Below, in pieces: positions 30,057 through 37,590 of a stretch of 64,000 nucleotides of DNA. Within the stretch, counting starts at the first letter, position 1. Each line of letters opens with the position of its first letter. The translations under genes were made by a program, and so were the position numbers. The notes beneath the pieces are model-generated. The model had not been told where the DNA came from and did no database searches. It saw only the letters and a list, made by a program, of their open reading frames with translations. This DNA comes from Gemmatimonadota bacterium (GTDB lineage: Bacteria > Gemmatimonadota > Gemmatimonadetes > Gemmatimonadales > Gemmatimonadaceae): NCBI GenBank assembly GCA_028287285.1, contig JAQBPY010000363.1, positions 1-64,000 of the forward strand, read 5' to 3'.

Positions 30057-30663
30057 CGACGAGCGGTTCAACGACTTCCTGCGCCACGCGGCAAAGGATT
30101 ACAACGCGGACGCGACGCCACCGGCGGACGCGATCTGGGCGGCCATTCACTCGGACGTGGCGGCTGCCATTCAACCTCGGCGACGTCTGTGGATTCCCAT
30201 TGGCGTGGGCATCGCGGCGACGTTGATGATTGGCGTAGCCGTGGGACGGTGGACGTCGCCCGTGCCGGCAGCGCCCGTGGCCGCCGTGACGCATCCGGTG
30301 TCGGACGACTCGGTGCGCAGCGTGGCACACACCCGCGCCGCGACGCTCGAGCATCTCGCCGATGCGGAGGTCTTTCTGACCACGGTGCGTGCCGACGTGA
30401 AGACAGGACGCACGGACGCGGACCGCGCGGCGCGGAGCCGAGAGCTGCTGTCGCGGACCCGTCTGCTGCTTGGCGCGAGTGCGGAGCGCTCACCGGCTGT
30501 TGAACAACTGCTGCAGGACCTCGAGCTGCTGCTCGCTGAAATCTCGGCGCTGCCGGCGACGAAGGCTTCGATGGATACGAAACTGTTCGACGAGACGATG
30601 CGCGACGGCAACATCCTGCCGCGCATCCGTGCCACGCTGCCAGCGCAGCCGTCGAGAACCTAA
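30049..30663 (+). CDS. Single-pass membrane protein, putative anti-sigma factor
   Basis: GTG start overlapping sigma stop; cytosolic N-terminus, one TM (IPIGVGIAATLMIGVAVG). Confidence 0.65.
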   Translation: MHDDERFNDFLRHAAKDYNADATPPADAIWAAIHSDVAAAIQPRRRLWIPIGVGIAATLMIGVAVGRWTSPVPAAPVAAVTHPVSDDSVRSVAHTRAATLEHLADAEVFLTTVRADVKTGRTDADRAARSRELLSRTRLLLGASAERSPAVEQLLQDLELLLAEISALPATKASMDTKLFDETMRDGNILPRIRATLPAQPSRT

Positions 30664-30675
30664 GGGAGACGAACG

Positions 30676-31989
30676 ATGAAGTTCACCATATTGGCCATGA
30701 CTGTTGGCGTCGTCCTTTCGAGCGGAGAAATGCAGGTCCGGCGCGACGCGAAGGACCTCCTCGTTCCGCCAGCACCATGGACCGACGCAGACCCCGCGGA
30801 TTCGCTCTACCGCGTCGCGCGTCGAGCGCTGACGCAGAAGGACTATGAGACCGCGGTGAAGTACTTCGAGATGATCGTGTCGAAATACCCGAAGTCCGAA
30901 TACGCGCCCGATGCGTTGTACTGGAAGGGATTTTCCCTGTACAAGAACGGCGACGTGGACGCGGCCGTGGATGCACTCGAGGCGCAGGCGAAACGCTATC
31001 CGCAAGCGGCGACACGAAGTGATGCCTCTGCGTTGTTGATTCAGCTCAAAGGCCAGCAGGCGAAGCGCGGCGATGCGTCCGCGCAGCGCGACGTGGAAAC
31101 GGCGGCGGCAGGAAGCGGCAAGACGTGCGCAGGCATGGAGATGCAGATCGCTGCGCTCGACGCCATCCAGCAGATGGACGCCGAGCGCGTGGTGCCCCTG
31201 TTGAAAAAGGTGCTCGCTCGGCGGGATGCCTGCTCCGTCCCGCTCAGGAAGAATGCCTTGTTCATCCTGTCGCAGAAGTCCGGCCCCGAGCGCGAAAGGA
31301 TATTGCTCGACGCCGCCAAGACCGATCCGAGCATCCAGGTGCGGCAGGACGCCGTGTTCAACCTGTCGCAGGCGAAGAGTGACGCGTCGGTCGATGCGCT
31401 CGAGGACCTGTTGCTGCACTCCGATGATCGAGGCGTGCGCAGCAATGCGCTCTTTGCGCTCGCGCAGAACAAGTCGGAGCGTGCACGGAAGATGGTGCGC
31501 GCCCTGGTGCTCACGGAGGATGCGCCGACAGCGCTCAGGAAAGATGCCGTCTTCCAGCTGTCCGCAGATGTTGCATGGATGCGGGACGCGTACGGCAAGG
31601 TCACGGAGAACGACGTCCGGAAGGACATGTTGTTCCAGATCGCCGCGAGACCGGATGCGGAGACAGGCAAGTGGCTTGCCGGTGTGGTGGCTGATTCGAA
31701 GGAGAGCATCGACCAGCGCAAGGACGCGCTCTTTCAGCTCGCCTCGCACAAGGCGGATGGCGCCAATGAGCTGGTTGCTGTCTATGACAAGGTGAACAAC
31801 AACATGGCGCTCAAGAAGGACATCCTCTTCCACATGGCCTCACGTCATGATGCCGCGTCGCTGGACAAGCTCATTGCCGTCGCGAAGGGTGATCCCAATC
31901 CGGAGCTGCGCAAGGAAGCGCTGTTTCACATCAGCCAGTCAAAGGATCCGAAAGCACTCAAGGCCCTCGAGGAGATCGTGAACCCATGA
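30676..31989 (+). CDS. Exported TPR plus HEAT-like repeat protein
   Basis: TPR-like LTQKDYETAVKYFEMIVSKYPKSEYAPDALYWKGFSLYKNGD; repeated LRKxALFxLSQ units. Confidence 0.8.
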   Translation: MKFTILAMTVGVVLSSGEMQVRRDAKDLLVPPAPWTDADPADSLYRVARRALTQKDYETAVKYFEMIVSKYPKSEYAPDALYWKGFSLYKNGDVDAAVDALEAQAKRYPQAATRSDASALLIQLKGQQAKRGDASAQRDVETAAAGSGKTCAGMEMQIAALDAIQQMDAERVVPLLKKVLARRDACSVPLRKNALFILSQKSGPERERILLDAAKTDPSIQVRQDAVFNLSQAKSDASVDALEDLLLHSDDRGVRSNALFALAQNKSERARKMVRALVLTEDAPTALRKDAVFQLSADVAWMRDAYGKVTENDVRKDMLFQIAARPDAETGKWLAGVVADSKESIDQRKDALFQLASHKADGANELVAVYDKVNNNMALKKDILFHMASRHDAASLDKLIAVAKGDPNPELRKEALFHISQSKDPKALKALEEIVNP

Positions 31990-32777
31990 AGACACTCATT
32001 CTCGCACTCTGCGCCGCATCGCAGGTGGCGGCGGCGCAGTCGCTCGAAAGCCGCATCGCCGCAGCGAAAGGCAGCAGGATCGGATTCGATTTCACCACGC
32101 GCCGCAACGTCTGCGGCAACGGCATGAACATCCGCATCAGTAACGACTCGTCGAGCGGGTGGACGACACGCACCGTCCGGTCGGGCATGATCATTGGCCG
32201 CACGGTCTCCGGCGATCAGTCCATTTGTGAGGAAGGTCCGGGACATGTGCTGCTCACGCGCACCGACGGGCGGGTAACGGGCGTCGTCGTATCGGTGGGC
32301 GGCCGCCCGGAGCGGCCGGATACGCAGCTCGGCGCGATTGGTGCGCCGGAGGCTGCACGCTACCTGCTGTCCATCGCGCCGTCGCTCGAGGGGTGGTCGG
32401 GCGACAACGCGATTACCGGTGCTGCGATTGCCGACAGCACGAACAACTGGCGGCGCATGCTCGAGATCGCCCGTGACAACAATGCGTCGGAGCCGGCGCG
32501 CAAGACGTCGCTGTTCTGGGTGAGTCAGGAGGCCACGGTGGTTGCAACCGCGGGGCTCAGCGACGTGGCCAATGATGACCGCGCGAATATGGCCGTGCGA
32601 AAGGATGCCTTGTTCTTCCTCAGCCAGCGCCCGGGGGGCGGGGGGGTGCCGGCGCTCATCAAGGTGGTTCGCGAGTCGAAGAGCGCGGCGCTGCGGAAGG
32701 AAGCGATCTGGCACCTGTCGCAGAGCCGGGATCCGCGGGCGATGGACTTGTTCGAGCAACTGCTGGCGGGGCGGTAG
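31986..32777 (+). CDS. Exported HEAT-like repeat protein
   Basis: Signal peptide; ARKTSLFWVSQ, VRKDALFFLSQ, LRKEAIWHLSQ units; ATGA overlap with previous gene. Confidence 0.8.
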   Translation: MKTLILALCAASQVAAAQSLESRIAAAKGSRIGFDFTTRRNVCGNGMNIRISNDSSSGWTTRTVRSGMIIGRTVSGDQSICEEGPGHVLLTRTDGRVTGVVVSVGGRPERPDTQLGAIGAPEAARYLLSIAPSLEGWSGDNAITGAAIADSTNNWRRMLEIARDNNASEPARKTSLFWVSQEATVVATAGLSDVANDDRANMAVRKDALFFLSQRPGGGGVPALIKVVRESKSAALRKEAIWHLSQSRDPRAMDLFEQLLAGR

Positions 32778-32784
32778 GCAAGCA

Positions 32785-32811
32785 GGTCCTTCGTTGCAGT
32801 CAGGACGACAA
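32785..32811. repeat. Type A interspersed repeat
   Basis: AGGTCCTTCGTTGCAGTCAGGACGACA. Confidence 0.8.
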
Positions 32812-32817
32812 GCGCTG

Positions 32818-32932
32818 TCATCCCGCAGCCGCGGCGCGGCTGTCGGGAGATGCTGTCCTGGCATGGTGGCCCATGAGCCACGAGGGCCGCCACCACTCTC
32901 CCGACACTCGCTGCCGCTCGTGCGGGATGACA
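32818..32932. repeat. 115-bp paired type B element (copy 1)
   Basis: GTCATCCCGC...GTCGGGAGA loop TCTCCCGAC...GCGGGATGAC; aligns without gaps to 45328-45442. Confidence 0.85.
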
Positions 32933-33174
32933 AGGCGGTGGGGTCGTCGCGGGCTGACAGGGTGGCGGTGTCATCGCGGATGCCAGGTGGCGTGGCGTCG
33001 TTGCGGATGATAAACGCGGAGCGGTGGCGCCGCGGATGACAAAGGCGTGCCGCGGCGGGATGACACGAGAAGCGCGACGTGGCAGTTTTCGGGGCGATGT
33101 AGAGAACCAGTTGCCGGCTCCGACTGCTCTACACAAGCGCCGACCGGCGCCCCACCCAAAGAGGAGACTGAGCC

Positions 33175-33573
33175 ATGAAATTCATGCTGATGATGAACGC
33201 ACCACGCGGCACCGGCGACTGGGGCATCAACAAGTGGACCCCCGAGGACTTCCAGAACCACATCGCGTTCATGCACCGCTTCAACGCGGAGCTCCGCGAC
33301 GCCGGCGAGCTTGTGAGCGCCGAAGGACTCGCCATGCCGGGCGAGGCCAAGGTGGTACGTGCCGCGAATGACGGCACGCCCATTACCGACGGCGTGTTCC
33401 CGGAGTCGAAGGAGTTCCTTGCCGGCTACTGGATCGTGCAGGTGGACACGGCCGACCGTGCGTATGCGCTCGCGGCCAAGGTCTCGGCTGCGCCGGGACA
33501 TGGTGGCGCACCACTGAACATGCCCGTCGAAGTGCGACAGGTGATGCAGGGGCCGCCGTCACAGGACACATGA
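33175..33573 (+). CDS. DGPF/YCII-related (YciI family) protein
   Basis: MKFMLMMNAPRGTGDWGINKWTPEDFQNHIAFMHRFNAELRDAGELVSAEGLA. Confidence 0.92.
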   Translation: MKFMLMMNAPRGTGDWGINKWTPEDFQNHIAFMHRFNAELRDAGELVSAEGLAMPGEAKVVRAANDGTPITDGVFPESKEFLAGYWIVQVDTADRAYALAAKVSAAPGHGGAPLNMPVEVRQVMQGPPSQDT

Positions 33574-34784
33574 CCGGTCGCAGTCCACGCACCGAGCACC
33601 TGCTTCGCGATCTCGCGCCGCAGGTGCTCGGCGCCGTTGCCCGGAGGCACGGCGATTTTGCCGCGGCAGAAGACGCGGTCCAGGAGGCACTGATTGCTGC
33701 TGCGTCGCAGTGGCCGATGCAGGGGCTGCCCGAGAATCCGCGCGGCTGGTTGTACCAGGTCGCGATGCGCCGTCTCACGGACTACACGCGCAGCGAAGCG
33801 TCGCGGCGCAAGCGTGAAGACGTCGTCGCCGTGGAACGCTCGCACGATGCGGCGTACCTCGCGGACGACGAGCAGGACGACTCACTCCTTCTGCTCTTCA
33901 TGTGTTGTCATCCGGCGCTGACGTCGCCGTCGGCCATTGCGCTCACGTTGCGCGCCGTGGGCGGCTTGAGCACGGCAGAAATTGCGGCTGCGTTTCTCGT
34001 GCCCGAAGCCACGATGGCGCAACGTATCAGCCGGGCAAAGCAGACGATCAGGACGTCGAACATTCCGCTCAGCATGCCCACGGAGGGAGAGCGTACCGCG
34101 CGGCTCGCCGCCGTCCTGCACGTGCTGTATCTGATCTTCAACGAGGGCTACACGAGCAGCAGCGGTGCCGAGCTGCATCGCACCGATCTCTCCAACGAAG
34201 CAATCCGCCTCACGCGCATGATGCCCGCGGACGGTGAAATCGCGGGGTTGCTCGCACTCATGCTGCTCACCGATGCACGACGTCTCGCACGGACCGGCCC
34301 CAACGGCGAGCTCATTCCCCTCGACGAGCAGGATCGTTCGGCGTGGGATCGTGCGCAGATAGCCGAAGGCACGGCGTTGATCGCCGCAACCATCTCGAAG
34401 GGAGCCGTCGGGCCGTATCAATTGCAGGCTGCCATCGCGGCGCTGCACGACGAGGCGACGAGCACCGATACCACGGACTGGCCGCAGATCCACATGATGT
34501 ATGGGCTGCTCGAGCAGATGTCGGACAACCCAATGGTGTCGCTGAACCGAGCAATTGCTGCGTCGATGGTGTTCGGGGCGGCACATGGACTGGCGCTGCT
34601 GGAAAAGCTCGATGCCGATGCGCGCCTCAAGGACCACTACCGGCTCCACGCGGTTCGCGCGCACCTGTTTGAGACGCTCGGCGACCATGCCCGGGCCATC
34701 GCCTGTTATCGGGCGGCGGCAGCGCGAACGCTGAGCATTCCGGAGCGGAACTACCTCACGATCAAGGCGGCGCGGCTCGCCTGA
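33570..34784 (+). CDS. ECF42-like RNA polymerase sigma factor with long C-terminal extension
   Basis: LAPQVLGAVARRHGDFAAAEDAVQEALIAA...FMCCHPALTSPSAIALTLRAVGGLSTAEIAAAFLVPEATMAQRISRAKQTI...YLIFNEGYTSSSG; ATGA overlap with DGPF gene. Confidence 0.93.
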   Translation: MTGRSPRTEHLLRDLAPQVLGAVARRHGDFAAAEDAVQEALIAAASQWPMQGLPENPRGWLYQVAMRRLTDYTRSEASRRKREDVVAVERSHDAAYLADDEQDDSLLLLFMCCHPALTSPSAIALTLRAVGGLSTAEIAAAFLVPEATMAQRISRAKQTIRTSNIPLSMPTEGERTARLAAVLHVLYLIFNEGYTSSSGAELHRTDLSNEAIRLTRMMPADGEIAGLLALMLLTDARRLARTGPNGELIPLDEQDRSAWDRAQIAEGTALIAATISKGAVGPYQLQAAIAALHDEATSTDTTDWPQIHMMYGLLEQMSDNPMVSLNRAIAASMVFGAAHGLALLEKLDADARLKDHYRLHAVRAHLFETLGDHARAIACYRAAAARTLSIPERNYLTIKAARLA

Positions 34785-34841
34785 GACGGCAGGCTGTGTC
34801 CGGAGCAAGGGGCCTGTTTCTGCTTCTAGCGCCACAGAAAC

Positions 34842-36020
34842 TTGCATACTAATTTGTACGCAATGCAGAGCACCCGCCCCCGCCTCGAGGCCGTGGACGT
34901 CGTCCGCGGCGTGATCATGGTCATCATGGCCATCGACCACACCCGTGACTACTTCGGTATACCAGGTCAGGATCCCACCAACCTGGCCACCACGTATCCG
35001 GCGCTGTTTTTCACCCGGTGGATCACGCACTTCTGCGCACCGGTGTTCTTCCTGCTCACCGGCACGGGCGCGTATCTGTCGCTGCGCAGGAAGTCGACGT
35101 CCGAGCTGTCGCGCTTTCTGGTCACGCGTGGACTCTGGCTCATTTTCCTCGAGGCCACGGTCCTGCGGTTCGTGTACCAGTTCAACATCGACTACCGCAC
35201 AACGCTGCTCATCGTGATCTGGGCACTCGGGTGGTCCATGATCGTCCTCTCACTGCTCGTGTGGCTGCCGCTCGCGATCACGACGACGTTTGGGCTGGTT
35301 CTGATTGCCGGACACAACCTGCTCGACCCACTGAACAGGACGCATCCCGTCGTAGCGCTGCTGCATGCACCGATGTTCCTGCTGAACACGCCAACACACT
35401 CGGTGTTCATGACGTATCCGCTCATCCCCTGGATTGGCGTGACGGCGGTGGGCTACAGTCTTGGCCAGATCTACGATTGGGACGCCGAGCGTCGACGCGC
35501 ATGGCTGCTGCGCATGGGGCTCGCGCTGAGCGTGGCGTTCGTCGTACTTCGTGCAATCAATGTCTACGGTGATTCGTCGCGATGGACGTCGCAGAAGACG
35601 GCGCTGTTCACCGTGCTTTCATTCATCAACGCGACCAAGTATCCGCCGTCGCTGGTGTTCCTGCTGATGACGCTCGGGCCAGCACTGCTGTTCCTGCGAG
35701 CGGTCGATGGCGGAACGCCGCGGCTGTTGACGCCGGCCCGTACCATTGGACGAGTGCCGCTGTTCTACTTTGCACTGCACTTCGCGTTCATCCACCTGCT
35801 CGCCGTGATCGTCTGTCTCGTGCGGTATGGAACGGCGCACTGGATGGTCGAGTCACCGGATCTCGGGCACTATCCATTCACACCGCCGCCGGGCTGGGGG
35901 TATTCGCTTGCCGGTGTCTATCTCGTGTGGGCCATTGTGGTGCTCACGATGTATCCGCTCTGCCGCTGGTTTGCAGCACTCAAGCAGCGGCGCGGCGATG
36001 CCTGGCTCAGTTACCTTTGA
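34842..36020 (+). CDS. DUF1624 / heparan-alpha-glucosaminide N-acetyltransferase-like membrane protein
   Basis: RLEAVDVVRGVIMVIMAIDHTRDYFG...ITHFCAPVFFLLTGTGAYL, multiple TMs. Confidence 0.88.
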   Translation: MHTNLYAMQSTRPRLEAVDVVRGVIMVIMAIDHTRDYFGIPGQDPTNLATTYPALFFTRWITHFCAPVFFLLTGTGAYLSLRRKSTSELSRFLVTRGLWLIFLEATVLRFVYQFNIDYRTTLLIVIWALGWSMIVLSLLVWLPLAITTTFGLVLIAGHNLLDPLNRTHPVVALLHAPMFLLNTPTHSVFMTYPLIPWIGVTAVGYSLGQIYDWDAERRRAWLLRMGLALSVAFVVLRAINVYGDSSRWTSQKTALFTVLSFINATKYPPSLVFLLMTLGPALLFLRAVDGGTPRLLTPARTIGRVPLFYFALHFAFIHLLAVIVCLVRYGTAHWMVESPDLGHYPFTPPPGWGYSLAGVYLVWAIVVLTMYPLCRWFAALKQRRGDAWLSYL

Positions 36021-36023
36021 TGC

Positions 36024-36575
36024 ATGCGCCTTGTCTGGCCTGCCACAGAATTTCTCCCGGGATACGTGAATGCGCTCGAGCGCGGATGGTCGCCGGACAA
36101 CCGGCGGCCTGAAGCGGCGCGCGAGGAGCTTGTGCAGATCGCCGGGAACGCCGCGGGTTTCATCGGTGAGCAGGTGGATCGTGCAGGAAAGGGTCCGCCC
36201 ATCATTCTGCCAGACGGCCGCAGCGTCCCGCGCCTGCCGGGATACCATCAATGGATCTGGGACGGCGAGTTCTGCGGCGTCATGAACTTTCGTTGGCAGC
36301 CGGGAACGACTGATCTCCCGCCTACCTGTCTTGGCCACATTGGCTATTCCGTGGTGCCGTGGAAGCAGCGGCGCGGGTATGCGACGCGTGGGCTCGCCTT
36401 GCTCCTGGCCAATGCGAAGCACGAGGAACTTCCATTTGTCGAGCTGGTCACTGACGTGGTCAACACGGCCTCGCAGAAGGTGATCGAGGCGAATGGAGGT
36501 ACGGTGTACGAGCGGTTCTTCAAGCCGGAGAACTATGGTGGTGCGGAGAGCTTTCGCTATCGTATCAAGCTCTGA
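36024..36575 (+). CDS. GNAT family N-acetyltransferase
   Basis: GHIGYSVVPWKQRRGYATRGLALLLANAKHEELPFVELVTDVVNTASQKVIEANGG. Confidence 0.9.
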   Translation: MRLVWPATEFLPGYVNALERGWSPDNRRPEAAREELVQIAGNAAGFIGEQVDRAGKGPPIILPDGRSVPRLPGYHQWIWDGEFCGVMNFRWQPGTTDLPPTCLGHIGYSVVPWKQRRGYATRGLALLLANAKHEELPFVELVTDVVNTASQKVIEANGGTVYERFFKPENYGGAESFRYRIKL

Positions 36576-36588
36576 CGTCGGGTGACGC

Positions 36589-36862
36589 AGGTCCTTCGCT
36601 TCACTCAGGACGACAAAACTGGTGTCGTCCGTATGAGTGCGGCGCATGTCGTGTGGGGTGTGTAGCTTGGCTGATTCATGGGCATGATACAGTATCTCCC
36701 GACACTCGCTCCGCTCGTGCGGGATGACAAATCGTGCGGGGTGACAAATGCTGTGCGAAAGGCCGTCATCTCGCATGAGTGCAGCACATGTCGAGGTGCG
36801 GGATGACAAAATGCTGTGCGAAGGTTGTCATCCCGCATGAGCGTAGCTCATGTCGGGAGATT
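36589..36862. repeat. Mosaic of type A and type B hairpin repeats
   Basis: AGGTCCTTCGCTTCACTCAGGACGACA at 36589; TCTCCCGAC...GCGGGATGAC at 36695; GTCATCCCGCATGAGCGTAGCTCATGTCGGGAGA at 36827. Confidence 0.85.
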
Positions 36863-36915
36863 CTCTGCAAACCGGCGTGCCCCGGGCCAACCACCAAGCA
36901 ATGACAAACGCCTGA

Positions 36916-37119
36916 TCAGCGCGGCGGATGCAGCTCCGCAATGAACGACAACTGATCCAGGCCCGTGGCCGCACGCACGATACGCTGATACACACTGAAG
37001 CCACTGCCGCCGTTCGTCAGCACCACGAGCCCACGGCCCGCCGCAGGATCGCAACGGAATACGCGGAGAAGCGGACGCGTTTGGGCGGTGGATTGTTCGT
37101 GAGCGGCGACCTGACCTGA
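36916..37119 (-). pseudogene. Remnant of a serine hydrolase/beta-lactamase family C-terminus
   Basis: Frame without start codon, bounded upstream by TAA: SGQVAAHEQSTAQTRPLLRVFRCDPAAGRGLVVLTNGGSGFSVYQRIVRAATGLDQLSFIAELHPPR*. Confidence 0.6.
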
Positions 37120-37395
37120 TTACGTCGACAGAAATCGCCGAGTCACCGTTTCGAGCCGATCGTTGCCGGTTCGCTCGGCCTCGGCAAGAATTTCCCTGGC
37201 GTAGGGGTGGAGCCTTGCTTCGCCCCAGTAGTATCCGGTCGCGCGCTCGGCGAGCTGGGTCTCGTTGACGCACGCGGCATCGAGGAGCGCCCGTGCCGCG
37301 GCGCGATCGTATTCCGGATCGTCGCGCTCGGGGAGTGCATAATTGCGGCGGGGCATTTCCCCTTCCGCGTCGTCTCTCAGGAATGCGCGTGACAT
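37120..37395 (-). CDS. Small hypothetical protein
   Basis: 91-aa ORF, coding-like composition. Confidence 0.55.
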   Translation of the reverse strand: MSRAFLRDDAEGEMPRRNYALPERDDPEYDRAAARALLDAACVNETQLAERATGYYWGEARLHPYAREILAEAERTGNDRLETVTRRFLST

Positions 37396-37478
37396 GGGCT
37401 GTAATCTATGGTCATTCCGGAGGAGCGCCGATTATACGGTACTTCTCGCAAGCCCAGGGCAAAAAGTACGGTAGGGTA

Positions 37479-37580
37479 TCTCCCGAACTCGCTGCGCTCG
37501 TCGGGATGACAGAAAAGGCACTCGTCGGGATGACAGAAAAGGGCACTCGTCGGGAGGACAGGACAAGCCCTCGTCGGGGA
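37479..37580. repeat. Type B-like repeat with about 24-bp tandem units
   Basis: CTCGTCGGGATGACAGAAAAGGCA repeated with decay. Confidence 0.75.
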
Positions 37581-37590
37581 TAGATGCCGG

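Noticed and set aside
36848-37273. 141-aa minus-strand ORF
   Set aside because: A different frame of the same stretch reads as a serine hydrolase C-terminal remnant, so this ORF is probably spurious.
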